Assembly (NCBI RefSeq): GCF_002305875.1
Contig: NZ_CP022098.1
Span: 4,712,001-4,776,000, forward strand
DNA: 64,000 bases
Direction of reading: 5' to 3'
DNA from: Cystobacter fuscus
Lineage (GTDB): Bacteria; Myxococcota; Myxococcia; Myxococcales; Myxococcaceae
The position numbers were made by a program, and so were the translations under genes. A model generated the notes under the pieces. It was not told where the DNA came from and ran no database searches. It saw nothing but the letters and a program-made list of their open reading frames with translations. The stretch's first letter is position 1. Each line of letters opens with the position of its first letter. This document shows positions 1 through 8,724 of the stretch, in pieces.

Positions 1-25
1 GAAGCTCTCGTCTGTCGTCGTACGA

Positions 26-640
26 ATGGCCCTTGGGGCCGCGTGGGTACTGGGGGCTGGCGCGTGCGCGGGCCGGCAGCCGGTGGCCGACTCCGCGTCC
101 GGCTCCTCCTCGCGCGCCACCGAGTCGCTGTCCGCGTACTACCCGCTGGCCGTGGGCAACCGCTGGACGTACCGGGTGAATGGCCGCGAGGACAAGCCGG
201 TGACGGTGGAGGTGCTCAAGGAGGAGGACGGCTACTTCCACGACAGCCAGGGCGGACAGCTCACCGTGGACGCCTTCGGGGTGCGTGATCGCAAGCGCTA
301 CCTCTTGCGCGGGCCGCTCACCGAGGGCAGCCAGTGGACGAACGTGGTGTCCGTGGCGTCCACCGAGCGCTACCGCATCCTCCAGGCGGACGTGCCGTGC
401 GAGACGCGCGCGGGGGCCTTCCCGGCGTGTGTCCGGGTGGAGGCGAGCAACCGCGTGGACGCGAACACCACGCTCATCAACGCGCTCACCTTCGCGCGGG
501 GCGTGGGCCTGGTGCGCATGGAGCTGTTCGTCCAGAAGAGCAACGGCGAGCGCATGCCGCAGACGTCGCTGGAGCTGGAGTCCTATCAACTCAACCCTGG
601 GGCGCCGACCGCGCGAGGCCAGGCGGAGGAAGCGCCATGA
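26..640 (+). CDS. Putative lipoprotein of unknown function, 5' end possibly outside the window
   Basis: About 204 residues from the ATG at 26. The N-terminus is a short hydrophobic stretch ending AGAC at residues 11-14, a slightly atypical lipobox, followed by a Ser/Gly-rich tether. The rest has the look of a soluble beta-rich domain (YYPLAVGNRWTYRV near residue 40). I recognise no catalytic motif. The frame stays open to base 2 and reads KLSSVVVR just before the ATG, and there is no clear ribosome-binding site, so the true start may lie upstream of the window. The stop overlaps the start of the homoserine dehydrogenase gene (ATGA at 637-640), suggesting cotranscription. Lipoprotein export is inferred from the lipobox only. 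Confidence 0.6.
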   Translation: MALGAAWVLGAGACAGRQPVADSASGSSSRATESLSAYYPLAVGNRWTYRVNGREDKPVTVEVLKEEDGYFHDSQGGQLTVDAFGVRDRKRYLLRGPLTEGSQWTNVVSVASTERYRILQADVPCETRAGAFPACVRVEASNRVDANTTLINALTFARGVGLVRMELFVQKSNGERMPQTSLELESYQLNPGAPTARGQAEEAP

Positions 641-1962
641 AGGAGATTGGAATCGCCCTGTTGGGGCTGGGCAACGTGGGACTGGGGACGTACCGCATCC
701 TCACGCAGCACGCGAAGGACATCGAGCGGCGGCTGGGCGCTCGGGTGCGCGTGCATCACGTGCTGGTGCGCGAGCCGGGCCGCTCGCGTCCCGAGGACGT
801 GCCCTCGGCGCTCCTCACCCATGACATGAAGACGATCCTCGCCAACCCCGAGGTGTCGGTGGTGGTGGAGCTCATGGGGGGGTTGAGCCCCGCGCGCGAG
901 TACGTGGAGCAGGCCATCGCCTCGGGCCGCCATGTGGTGACGGCCAACAAGGCGCTCCTGTCCGCGCATGGCGAGGCGATCTTCTCGAGCGCCATCGCCC
1001 GGGGCGTGGACGTGCACTTCGAGGCGGCCGTCTGTGGCGGCATCCCCATCATCCGCACGCTGCGCGAGGCGCTCGCCTCGGACCGGGTGGAGTCGCTCAC
1101 GGGCATCGTGAATGGCACCACCAACTTCATCCTCTCGGCCATGGCGGACGAGGGCGCCACGTACGCGGACGCGCTGCGGCGCGCGCAGGAGCTGGGCTAC
1201 GCCGAGGCGGACCCCACGCTGGACGTGAGCGGCATGGACGCGGCGCAGAAGCTGTGCCTGCTCGCCTCGCTGGCCTTCTCCGCGCGCGTGTCCCCCGAGT
1301 CCGTCCTCGTCGAGGGCATCTCCACGCTCACCCCCGCGGACATCGCCCACGGGCGCGAGGCGGGCTTCGTGCTCAAGCTGCTCGCGCGGGCGAGCCGGGC
1401 GCCGGACGGGCTGGACGTGCGCGTGCACCCGGCCTTCATCCCCGCCGCCAGCCCCCTGGCCGACGTGAAGGGTGGCTTCAACGCGGTGCTGCTCCAGTCC
1501 GCGGCCCTGGGCGCCTCGCTCTTCTCGGGCCTGGGCGCCGGTGCCCTGCCCACGGGCAGTGCGGTGGTGTCCGACATCATCGACACCTGCCGGGGCCTGC
1601 TGGCGGGCGTGTCGGGCCGTCTGCCCCTGCCGTGCGCGCCCAACGTGCAGGACGTACCCCTGTTGCCCCCGGGGGAGCGCCGCGGGCCCACCTACCTGCG
1701 CTTCTCCGTCAGCGACGAGCCCGGCGTCCTGGGCCGCATCGCCAGCGTGCTCGGCGAGAAGGGGGTGAGCATCAACTCGGTGCTCCAGCGTCCGCCGCGC
1801 CCCGAGGACACGCACGCCACCATCGTCGTCTTCACCCACGACACGCGCGAGGCGGACGTCATCGCCGCCGTGCAGTGGATCGACTCGCTGCGCAGCACCC
1901 GGGCGCCCACCCAGGTCATCCGCATCGAGGAAGGCCCCGGGCTGCTGCTCTCCGGCCGCTAG
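637..1962 (+). CDS. hom: Homoserine dehydrogenase
   Basis: 441 residues. It should reduce aspartate semialdehyde to homoserine with NAD(P)H, in the cytoplasm, as the branch point to threonine, methionine and isoleucine. The N-terminus has the dinucleotide-binding GLGNVGLG (10-17). The middle carries family motifs such as TANKALLS and GIVNGTTNFIL, and GYAEADPTLDVSGMDA. A C-terminal ACT domain (about 360-435, SDEPGVLGRIASVLGEKG) is where threonine feedback usually acts. Length is normal for the ACT-containing bacterial form. The ATG at 637 overlaps the preceding stop, so translation is probably coupled. The neighbouring lipoprotein gives no metabolic clue. Confidence 0.95.
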   Translation: MKEIGIALLGLGNVGLGTYRILTQHAKDIERRLGARVRVHHVLVREPGRSRPEDVPSALLTHDMKTILANPEVSVVVELMGGLSPAREYVEQAIASGRHVVTANKALLSAHGEAIFSSAIARGVDVHFEAAVCGGIPIIRTLREALASDRVESLTGIVNGTTNFILSAMADEGATYADALRRAQELGYAEADPTLDVSGMDAAQKLCLLASLAFSARVSPESVLVEGISTLTPADIAHGREAGFVLKLLARASRAPDGLDVRVHPAFIPAASPLADVKGGFNAVLLQSAALGASLFSGLGAGALPTGSAVVSDIIDTCRGLLAGVSGRLPLPCAPNVQDVPLLPPGERRGPTYLRFSVSDEPGVLGRIASVLGEKGVSINSVLQRPPRPEDTHATIVVFTHDTREADVIAAVQWIDSLRSTRAPTQVIRIEEGPGLLLSGR

Positions 1963-2049
1963 CTGGCCGCCGGGAGGGCGGGCGAGCGGCCTGATCGACA
2001 GGAGGGGAGGGGGGCGGGTTGAAAGTCGGATCGCGCCTCCCTACCCTGT

Positions 2050-2074
2050 GGGCCTTTTTCAGGAAGGCAGGCCC
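2050..2074 (+). promoter_or_regulatory. Hairpin presenting the birA ribosome-binding site in its loop
   Basis: GGGCCT at 2050-2055 pairs perfectly with AGGCCC at 2069-2074. The 13-base loop contains the Shine-Dalgarno AGGAAGG (2061-2067), and the ATG follows at 2076. Seen directly. Whether it regulates translation is inference. Confidence 0.35.
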
Positions 2075-2075
2075 C

Positions 2076-3077
2076 ATGGGTGTCGAGAGCGCCGAGCAGA
2101 CGTACGAAGAGATCATCCTTGGTTTCCTCGTGGAGGGACGGGATGGGTTCTGTTCGGGCGAGGCGCTCTCGGACAAGCTGGGCCTGTCGCGCACCGCCGT
2201 GTGGAAGCACGTGGAGTCGCTGCGCGGCAAGGGCTACCGCATCGACGCCGTGCCCGCGCGGGGCTATCGGCTGGTGGACGTGCCGGACAAGCTCACGCCG
2301 CTGGAGCTCGCGCCGCTGTTGTCCACGCACCACCTGGGCCAGCAGATCCACTTCCATGAGAGCCTGCCGTCCACCAACGTGACGGCCTTCCAGCTCGCCG
2401 CGGACGGCGCCGAGCACGGCGAGGTGGTCATCACCGAGCAGCAGACGGCGGGCAAGGGCCGCCGGGGCCGCGTGTGGACCTCGCCCCCGGGGGTGAACCT
2501 GTACTTCTCCGCCATCCTCCGGCCCGAGCTGCCGCCGCAGCGCGCCTCGGAGCTCACCCTGGTGGCCGCGGTGGCGCTCGCCGAGACGCTGCGCGAGCAG
2601 GACGCCGACGCGCGCATCAAGTGGCCCAACGACGTGCAGCTCGACGGGCGCAAGGTGGCGGGCATCCTCACCGAGCTGTCCGCGGATCCGGACCAGGTGC
2701 ACTTCGTGGTGTTGGGCGTGGGGGTCAACCTCAACTCCGGCCCCGAGGACTTCCCTCCCGAGCTGGCGGAGACCGCCACCTCGCTCTCGCGGGTGCTCGG
2801 GCGGCGCGTCAACCGGGCGCTGTTCACCAGCTCGCTCTGGGGGCGGCTGGAGGAGTGGTTGGATCTCCACCACGAGGTGGGCTTCGAGCCGGTACGCCAG
2901 CGCTGGGTGGAACTGTCCTCCACGTTGCATCAGGAGGTGCGTGTGCGGACCGACCGGGCGGAATTGCGCGGTGTGGCTGAAGACATCGACGCGGCGGGAG
3001 CGCTGCTGGTGCGCACGCCGGAGGGTCGCCTGGAAAGGGTGCTCGCCGGGGATGTGGAGCAGGTGCGGCCCCGCTAG
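2076..3077 (+). CDS. birA: Biotin--[acetyl-CoA carboxylase] ligase with N-terminal HTH (BirA type)
   Basis: 333 residues. It activates biotin to biotinyl-AMP and attaches it to the biotin carrier protein of acetyl-CoA carboxylase. A winged-helix domain (about 8-65, LSDKLGLSRTAVWKHVESLR) suggests it can also repress genes as in E. coli BirA. The catalytic core has the biotin loop GKGRRGR (126-132) and KWPNDV (182-187). A small C-terminal domain ends RLERVLAGDVEQVRPR. I chose ATG 2076 because AGGAAGG lies 8 bases upstream; an in-frame TTG at 2019 has no comparable site. coaX follows after 15 bases, so the two probably form an operon of cofactor genes. Confidence 0.93.
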   Translation: MGVESAEQTYEEIILGFLVEGRDGFCSGEALSDKLGLSRTAVWKHVESLRGKGYRIDAVPARGYRLVDVPDKLTPLELAPLLSTHHLGQQIHFHESLPSTNVTAFQLAADGAEHGEVVITEQQTAGKGRRGRVWTSPPGVNLYFSAILRPELPPQRASELTLVAAVALAETLREQDADARIKWPNDVQLDGRKVAGILTELSADPDQVHFVVLGVGVNLNSGPEDFPPELAETATSLSRVLGRRVNRALFTSSLWGRLEEWLDLHHEVGFEPVRQRWVELSSTLHQEVRVRTDRAELRGVAEDIDAAGALLVRTPEGRLERVLAGDVEQVRPR

Positions 3078-3092
3078 ACTGAGTGGCGAGCC

Positions 3093-3863
3093 ATGCTTCT
3101 CGCCATCGACGTGGGCAACACCAACACCGTGTTGGGGGTATACGACGGCCAGCGTCTGCTGAGCCATTGGCGCGTGGAGACGAGTGCGCGCCGCACCTCC
3201 GACGAGCTGGGCATCCTGCTGCGCCAGCTCTTCCTCGCCAGCGGCATCGAGCCGGGCGCGGTGAACGCGGTGGCCGTCTCCAGCGTGGTGCCGCCGCTGC
3301 AGTCCCACCTCGGTCGCATGAGCGAGCGCTACTTCAAGACGCGTCCGCTCTTCGTGGGGCCCGGGGTGAAGACGGGCATGCCCATCCTCTATGACAACCC
3401 GCGCGAGGTGGGCGCCGATCGCATCGTCAACGCGGTGGCCGCCTATGACAAGCACCACCGGGGCCTCATCGTCGTGGACTTCGGCACCGCCACCACCTTC
3501 GACGCGGTGACACCCCGGGGCGAGTACCTCGGGGGCTCCATCTGCCCCGGCATCCACATCGGCATGGAGGCGCTCTTCCAGAACGCCTCCAAGCTGCCGC
3601 GCGTGGAGTTCGCCCGGCCTCCCCACGTGGTGGGCCGCAACACGGTGCACTCCATCCAGTCCGGGCTCTTCTTCGGGTACGTGGCCATGGTGGATGGCCT
3701 GTGCGCCCGGATGAAGGCGGAGCTCGGATTCGAGACGCACGTGGTGGCCACGGGTGGTCTCGCGCCCCTCGTCGCGGGCGCCTCCACGCACATCCAGGAA
3801 GTCGACGAGTTCCTCACCCTCGAGGGACTGCGCATCATCTACGGAAGGAATCACGCCCCATGA
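3093..3863 (+). CDS. coaX: Type III pantothenate kinase
   Basis: 256 residues. It phosphorylates pantothenate, the first step of coenzyme A synthesis. The ASKHA-fold phosphate loop is at the very N-terminus ([14 protein letters not shown], with Asp6). The second nucleotide-binding segment is [14 protein letters not shown], and [12 protein letters not shown] and GGSICPGI are typical of CoaX rather than CoaA. The ATG at 3093 starts exactly at the conserved N-terminus. The gene is 15 bases after birA and its stop overlaps the next start (ATGA, 3860-3863). birA-coaX adjacency occurs in many bacteria. Confidence 0.95.
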   Translation: MLLAIDVGNTNTVLGVYDGQRLLSHWRVETSARRTSDELGILLRQLFLASGIEPGAVNAVAVSSVVPPLQSHLGRMSERYFKTRPLFVGPGVKTGMPILYDNPREVGADRIVNAVAAYDKHHRGLIVVDFGTATTFDAVTPRGEYLGGSICPGIHIGMEALFQNASKLPRVEFARPPHVVGRNTVHSIQSGLFFGYVAMVDGLCARMKAELGFETHVVATGGLAPLVAGASTHIQEVDEFLTLEGLRIIYGRNHAP

Positions 3864-5014
3864 GCACCGCCCCACAGCAGTCTCCCGCCGCCACCCCCGC
3901 CGGCTGTCCCATCTCCGCCGAGGTCCTCCCGCCCAACATGCGCAAGCACGTGGACCCCGCCGCGCCCGTGCCCCTGCGGATGATGGCCGCCAAGGCCATG
4001 GTGCCGCTGGCGCCCGTGGACATGCTCGGCGCGCTCTTCATGCTCACGTTCGACGCGGACGCGAGCGTGCGCGAGACGGCCACCAAGACGGCCGCCGCCC
4101 TGCCGGACCGCTTCTCCGCGGGTCTGCGGGACGAGAACGTCGCGCCCCAGGTGCTCGGCTGGCTCCTGCCGCTGTTGCGCTCCAAGGACGCCCTCGCGGA
4201 GATGCTCGTGCTCAACACCACCACGCCCGACGAGGCCGTGGCCCAGGTGGCGCGCGACTGCGGCGCGAAGGTGGCGGAGATCATCGGGCAGAACCAGCTG
4301 CGCGTGCTGCGCCACGAGGACATCCTGCGCCAGCTGTGCGCCAACCCCAATGCGAGCCCCGCGTTGATCGACAACGTGTGTGACTTCGCCGTGCGCAGCG
4401 GGCTCACGCTCACGGACGTCCCCCAGGTGCAGGCGGCGCGCGTGCGTCTGTTCGGGCCCCAGGCCGCCGCCGCTCCGCCGGAGCCCGGCCCCACCGCCGA
4501 GGAAGTCATCGCGGAGTTCCAGGCGGACGGTGCCCAGGAGAAGGCGGACGACGAGGATCCCAATCCTCCACCCATGGAGGAGACCAAGCGGCAGAGCCTC
4601 ACCCAGCGCATCATGAAGATGAGCATCGCGCAGAAGATCAAGCTCGCGACGCTGGGCAACAAGGAGGCGCGCAGCCACCTCATCCGCGACACCAACAAGC
4701 TCGTCTGCACCGCCGTCATCCGCAGCCCGCGCATCACCCCGGGCGAGGTCCTCAACTGCGCCGGCAACAAGGCCGTCAACGAGGAGATCCTCCGCTACAT
4801 CTACAGCAGCCGGGAGTGGACGAAGAACTACAAGATCAAGATGGCGCTGTTGAAGAACCCCAAGCTGCCGCTCGCCGTGGGGATGAAGTTCCTCAACACC
4901 CTGCGCGAGAACGACGTCAAGGATCTGTCGCGCGACAAGAACGTGCCGTCCGGCCTCCAGGGCGTCGCCAAGAAGATGCTGGAGAAGAAGAACGAGAAGA
5001 AGGAAGAAAAGTAG
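3860..5014 (+). CDS. Conserved hypothetical protein, helical-repeat-like
   Basis: 384 residues, function not recognised. No signal peptide or membrane segment. Residues about 40-190 are leucine-rich and helical, with helix pairs such as [34 protein letters not shown] that resemble HEAT-type or DUF2336-type repeats. Residues 200-250 form a Pro/Ala/acidic linker. The second half (about 250-384) is another basic helical block with [19 protein letters not shown] and a Lys/Glu-rich tail. Its start overlaps the coaX stop, so it is translated in the birA-coaX operon. A scaffold or protein-binding role would fit a helical-repeat protein, but nothing in the sequence points to a partner. Confidence 0.75.
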   Translation: MSTAPQQSPAATPAGCPISAEVLPPNMRKHVDPAAPVPLRMMAAKAMVPLAPVDMLGALFMLTFDADASVRETATKTAAALPDRFSAGLRDENVAPQVLGWLLPLLRSKDALAEMLVLNTTTPDEAVAQVARDCGAKVAEIIGQNQLRVLRHEDILRQLCANPNASPALIDNVCDFAVRSGLTLTDVPQVQAARVRLFGPQAAAAPPEPGPTAEEVIAEFQADGAQEKADDEDPNPPPMEETKRQSLTQRIMKMSIAQKIKLATLGNKEARSHLIRDTNKLVCTAVIRSPRITPGEVLNCAGNKAVNEEILRYIYSSREWTKNYKIKMALLKNPKLPLAVGMKFLNTLRENDVKDLSRDKNVPSGLQGVAKKMLEKKNEKKEEK

Positions 5015-5033
5015 GGCCGTCCCACGCGGGGCA

Positions 5034-5085
5034 GGGGGCGCGAGGCCCCCGCTCCAGCGCGCGCCCGCCCGGGCCGGACGGGCGC
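5034..5085. terminator. Two GC-rich hairpins between convergent genes
   Basis: The 77-base gap between two convergent genes holds two perfect inverted repeats: GGGGGC/GCCCCC (5034-5039 with 5045-5050, 5-base loop) and GCGCCCG/CGGGCGC (5061-5067 with 5079-5085, 11-base loop). Neither is followed by a T run on either strand. They probably act as a bidirectional terminator or 3'-end stabiliser; this is inference from position. Confidence 0.45.
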
Positions 5086-5091
5086 GATGGC

Positions 5092-6786
5092 TCAGGCCAC
5101 CGCTTCCTCGTCGTCGTGGATCGCCACCGGCTGCTCTTCCATGAGCTGCGAGGCGATGGCCAGCGCCTTCTTCGCCTTCTCGCGCACCTTCTCGTCGGCC
5201 TTGATGCGCGTGTAGAGGCGAGCCACCCGGCCCTCGTTGCGCGACACCGCGTCCTCCAGCTCGGTGATGCGCCGGCGCAGCTCGTCGCTGTCCAGGCTGG
5301 CCTGGGCGCGAGCCTCGTCCAGCTCCGCCCGGGCGGTATCCACCTCGCTGCGCGCCACCGTCAGCTCCGCCTCGAGCTGATCCGCCCGCGCCCGGAGATC
5401 CTCCACCTCGCCCGACTGGAGCTGGTACTGCTCCACCTCGGCCTGCAGCGCCGTGGCGCGGGCCGTGGCGCTCCGGGCCTCTTCCTTGAGCGCCGTGGCC
5501 TGCTGCTCCAGGCGCCGGCGATCCATCAAGAGCTGCTCCGCCTTGGCCTGCAGCACCTTGAGCTGCGAGTCCTTCCGGGCGATCTCCTCGGTGGAGCCGC
5601 TGGTCTGCTGCTCCAGCGCGAGCAGACGATCCTGCTGCTCGACGATCTCCTGCTCCTTCTGGTTCAGCTCCGTCTTGAGCCGGAGGATCTCCCGGTCCTT
5701 GCGGTTGGAGGCCTCGCGCAGCGTGAGGGTGGCCTGATCATTCTTGCCGGCGCTGGACTTGAGCGTCTCCAGCTCGGTGGTGCGCGACTCCAGCTCGGCT
5801 TCCAGCTCGGCCACGCGGGACTCGGCGGAACTCGCCTGGCTCTGGGCATCCTCCAGGGTGCCTTCCAGCTCGGCCACGCGGGCGCGCAGGTTGCGCAGCT
5901 CCGCCATGTCCGCGGCGGAGGCCGCGGGGGCGCTCGGGGCCGTCCGGGCCGGAGCCACGGTGCGGGCGGGGGTGGGAGCCGGGGTGGGAACAGGGGCCGG
6001 GGTGGGGGCGGGGGCCGCGGTACGGCTCGTCACCGCGGGCATCACCATGGACGGGCGGGGCACCGGAGTGGGGGCGGGCGGGGGCGCGGCGGGCATCCGG
6101 AAGCCCACCATCGTCTTGTCGTCGCTGATGCCCAGCGAGTCCAACGCGTTGTCGTCCCCTCCGCCGCTCAGGTCATCCAGGCCGCCGTAGTCCTCTTCCG
6201 CCGAGTGCAGCTCGTCGGGTGCTTCCACCGGCTCCTCGACGCCGCCGAGCGGCTCGCCCGGATCGCCGAAGGGATTGTCGAGCGAGAGATCATCTCCCTG
6301 GCTCTCCAGCGGCTCGCCCTCGATGGCCAGCTCCTCGCCGTGCATCGGCTCGTCGCCCGAGCCATCCAGGCCCCCGAGCGCGAAGCCGTCGTCGACGACC
6401 TCACCCGCGGGCAGCTCCGGGAAGCCGATGAGCCCACCCACGCGCTCCACCAGCTCGTCGGGGTTCACCGGCTTGGAGACGTAGTCATCCGCGTGCGCCT
6501 TGAGCTTGCGGTGCTGCGCGAAGCCGTCCGGGTTGCCGATGATGATGATGGGGATGGGCTTGAGCTCGTCGTCCTTCTTGAGCTTGCCGCAGATGAGGTA
6601 GCCGTTCTGCCCCGCGGACAGGTCCACCGCGAGCACCACCAGATCCGGTCGCTCCTGGCGGATGCGCTCCACACTCCCCTTGCCGTCGGTGGTCTCCTGC
6701 GCCGCGAAGCCCCGGGCCTCCAGGGCCTCTCGCAGCGTCGCGGAGAGGGTGGTGTCACTTTCGACAATCAGGATGTTCTTGGACAT
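5092..6786 (-). CDS. frzS: FrzS: pseudo-receiver plus coiled-coil motility protein
   Basis: 564 residues, close in length and layout to M. xanthus FrzS, a cytoplasmic protein that moves between cell poles and is needed for type IV pilus (S) motility. The receiver domain (1-125) keeps Asp11 and Lys105. The usual phospho-acceptor position after the third strand is Ala53, and the usual Thr/Ser position is Gly84, so normal phosphorylation is unlikely. His92 and Tyr102 sit where the key residues of the M. xanthus atypical receiver are reported. An acidic segment (126-215) and a Pro/Ala linker (about 220-285) follow. A long coiled coil (about 288-545) then runs to a short acidic tail. The frz operon begins about 7.6 kb away, matching the M. 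xanthus neighbourhood. Confidence 0.92.
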   Translation of the reverse strand: MSKNILIVESDTTLSATLREALEARGFAAQETTDGKGSVERIRQERPDLVVLAVDLSAGQNGYLICGKLKKDDELKPIPIIIIGNPDGFAQHRKLKAHADDYVSKPVNPDELVERVGGLIGFPELPAGEVVDDGFALGGLDGSGDEPMHGEELAIEGEPLESQGDDLSLDNPFGDPGEPLGGVEEPVEAPDELHSAEEDYGGLDDLSGGGDDNALDSLGISDDKTMVGFRMPAAPPPAPTPVPRPSMVMPAVTSRTAAPAPTPAPVPTPAPTPARTVAPARTAPSAPAASAADMAELRNLRARVAELEGTLEDAQSQASSAESRVAELEAELESRTTELETLKSSAGKNDQATLTLREASNRKDREILRLKTELNQKEQEIVEQQDRLLALEQQTSGSTEEIARKDSQLKVLQAKAEQLLMDRRRLEQQATALKEEARSATARATALQAEVEQYQLQSGEVEDLRARADQLEAELTVARSEVDTARAELDEARAQASLDSDELRRRITELEDAVSRNEGRVARLYTRIKADEKVREKAKKALAIASQLMEEQPVAIHDDEEAVA

Positions 6787-6959
6787 GGAAGAGGTGCCGG
6801 ACCAGGAGGAGCGCGCGCCTCCCGCGGTGGGACGCGGGAACGACGAGTCTGGAAGAAAATCGCTCGGAGGCTATCGGCGCACACCCAGACCGTCAATCTT
6901 CGGTCCAAGAGGGGGCCCGGCCGTCAGGCTGCTGGGAGAAGCGAGCAGCCCGAGTGGGA

Positions 6960-7790
6960 TCAGGGATGTAGCGACACGGGGAGCACGGGCACCGACGGCG
7001 TCGTCGGCGACGCGGACGCGGCCTTCTGGGCCGACTGCTCGGCGAGCATGCGGCGGATGTCCGCTTCGTTGAGATCCGACACCAGCTCGTAGACGATCTC
7101 CCCGTCGCGCCACATGGCCACGTTGTAGCCGAGGCTGGAGCCGACCTGCACCGCGGGAAGGGTGGGGGCCTCGACCTCGCGCCGGGCGTCATCGAAGACG
7201 AACACCCCGATGCGCCGCGCGGGCCCGCCCTGGCCTTCGGCGTTGCGCTCGTAGCTGATGTACGCGGCGGGGCGATCCGTCACGTTGGAGATGCGCGCGC
7301 CGGACAGCCGCACATCGTGCAGCCGGGGCACGGACACGCGGTGATCCAACTTGCCGTCGAACCACGCCTCCACGTTCTCGTGCGACACCCCGACGATCTC
7401 CACCGGGAGCTTCTTGGTGTGGCGCCGGACGGCATCTTCCATGTAGCGCTGGCGGTGCTCGGGCCGCAGTGCCCTCCACGTGACACCGCTCACGGTCACC
7501 AACACCAGGGCCGCGGCCCCCATGCGCAACCACGCCGCCTGGGCCGCCCGGCGCTGCTCCTGGTGGAGATTGGCCTGGAGCCGGGAGCGCAGGGCCGCCG
7601 GCGCCCGGGACGTCTCCACGGAGTGGCGCGCGGCCCGGCGCAGCGACTGCCGCAGCAGCCCCTCTTCATGCACCCGGCTCGCGCACGTGGAGCACCCCCT
7701 CAGGTGCGCTTCCGCGGTCACTCGCTCCTCGGGTTGGAACTCCCCATCGAGGTACGGGTAGAGAATCGACTCGAATTCCTGGCAGGTCAT
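6960..7790 (-). CDS. Zinc-finger anti-sigma factor (membrane-anchored)
   Basis: 276 residues. The N-terminus has the anti-sigma zinc motif HxxxCxxC (His29, Cys33, Cys36), which in this family binds and sequesters a cognate ECF sigma factor at the membrane. A single membrane segment lies at about 88-104. The remaining 170 residues should be periplasmic and show no enzyme motif; they could be the sensing part. The gene lies 69 bases downstream of an ECF sigma gene on the same strand, the usual sigma/anti-sigma order. In M. xanthus the motility-linked sigma factor RpoE1 also has a putative regulator gene next to it. Whether these are orthologues is not decided here. Confidence 0.85.
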   Translation of the reverse strand: MTCQEFESILYPYLDGEFQPEERVTAEAHLRGCSTCASRVHEEGLLRQSLRRAARHSVETSRAPAALRSRLQANLHQEQRRAAQAAWLRMGAAALVLVTVSGVTWRALRPEHRQRYMEDAVRRHTKKLPVEIVGVSHENVEAWFDGKLDHRVSVPRLHDVRLSGARISNVTDRPAAYISYERNAEGQGGPARRIGVFVFDDARREVEAPTLPAVQVGSSLGYNVAMWRDGEIVYELVSDLNEADIRRMLAEQSAQKAASASPTTPSVPVLPVSLHP

Positions 7791-7859
7791 GAGCGCTCAG
7801 GGAGGGGTGAAGGCGGCGGGCCCGTGGAAAAATATTTCTCCGGGCCCATCAACCTCGGA

Positions 7860-8516
7860 CTACCCCACCTTCTTCCTGCGACGATATTCGTCCAGGCTCG
7901 CCGTGGCGTTCTCGAGATTCACCGGCTCGCCACCCGCCTCCTGACGCAGCACGCCGGTGCCCTCGGCGTACTCCTTCAGGGTCTTCTGCAGCAGCTTGCG
8001 GCCCCGGAACAGCCGGCTCATCACCGTGCCCACGGGACACTCGAGGATCTCGGCGATCTCCTTGTAGGAGAACTCCTGCAGGTCCGCGAGGATCACCACC
8101 AGGCGGAAGTCGATGGGCAGCGCGTCGATGGCCCTCAACACGTCGTCCGACAGCAGCCGATCGAAGAAGTACTGCTCGGGGTTGGCCGCGAAGTCCGTGG
8201 CGTCCCGGCTCACGAAGCGCTCATGCACCGCCTCGCGTTCCACACCTTCCACCACACTGCGCTCCTTCACCTTGCGGCGATAGCGGTTGATGAAGGTGTT
8301 GGTGAGGATCTTGAACAGCCAGGCCTTGATGTTGGTGCCCCGCTCGAACTTGTCGAAAAAGCGGTAGGCCCGCATGCAGGTGTCCTGCACCAGGTCTTCC
8401 GCATCCCGCTCGTTCTTCGTCAGCCGCAAGGCCGCGGAGTACAGCGGATCGAGGTGGGCCAGGGCCAGTTCCTCGAACTCCTGCTTGGTCCGATTGTTCT
8501 GCCTGAAGTCCAGCAT
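7860..8516 (-). CDS. ECF-family RNA polymerase sigma factor
   Basis: 218 residues. Region 2 is near the N-terminus ([22 protein letters not shown], then [17 protein letters not shown]). Region 4 follows ([42 protein letters not shown]). The ATG at 8516 is preferred over an in-frame ATG at 8567 because a GGCGGGAG site precedes it and a sigma-70-like promoter (8573-8600) would start transcription at about 8566, right at the upstream ATG. The anti-sigma gene is downstream. The pair lies between frzS and the frz operon; M. xanthus RpoE1 is an ECF factor connected to motility behaviour, so this may be its counterpart (inference). Confidence 0.93.
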   Translation of the reverse strand: MLDFRQNNRTKQEFEELALAHLDPLYSAALRLTKNERDAEDLVQDTCMRAYRFFDKFERGTNIKAWLFKILTNTFINRYRRKVKERSVVEGVEREAVHERFVSRDATDFAANPEQYFFDRLLSDDVLRAIDALPIDFRLVVILADLQEFSYKEIAEILECPVGTVMSRLFRGRKLLQKTLKEYAEGTGVLRQEAGGEPVNLENATASLDEYRRRKKVG

Positions 8517-8572
8517 GCTCCCGCCTTCCAAAGGCCCGAAATTACAGGCAAATGAGTCGTCGTCCACCCGTC

Positions 8573-8610
8573 AATGTATGTACGGGAACAGATTGGACAA
8601 CAAGCCAATC
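8573..8610 (-). promoter_or_regulatory. Putative promoter of the sigma gene with an overlapping inverted repeat
   Basis: Reading the minus strand, TTGTCC (8600-8595) and TACATT (8578-8573) are spaced 16 bases, each matching the sigma-70 consensus at four of six positions. An inverted repeat GATTGG-N8-CCAATC (8591-8596 and 8605-8610) overlaps the -35 box. The leader to the ATG at 8516 would be about 50 bases. Motif match only; no transcript data. Confidence 0.35.
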
Positions 8611-8655
8611 ACCTCGCGCCGTTTGCACGGCTGCCCGAAAGGGCAGGAGACGCGC

Positions 8656-8700
8656 GGGGGAAAAACTTATTCCCGTTCCCCCCGGTGAAAAGGGGGGGGA
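8656..8700 (-). terminator. Terminator region of ald with two competing hairpins
   Basis: Downstream of ald on the minus strand, a C-run can pair with either of two G-runs. TTCCCCC (8676-8682) pairs with GGGGGAA (8656-8662). Alternatively TCCCCCC (8677-8683) pairs with GGGGGGA (8694-8700). The two hairpins are mutually exclusive. On the ald transcript the second forms first and is followed about 12 bases later by a run of five T. A terminator is the simplest reading. Confidence 0.45.
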
Positions 8701-8724
8701 CGTCGGTTCAGGTAGGACGGGCGA

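Noticed and set aside
4816-7092. 758-codon plus-strand frame over frzS
   Set aside because: Antisense shadow of the frzS coiled coil; FrzS is clearly recognised on the minus strand.
8517-8567. Upstream ATG (8567) for the ECF sigma factor
   Set aside because: Coincides with the predicted transcription start and lacks a ribosome-binding site, unlike 8516.
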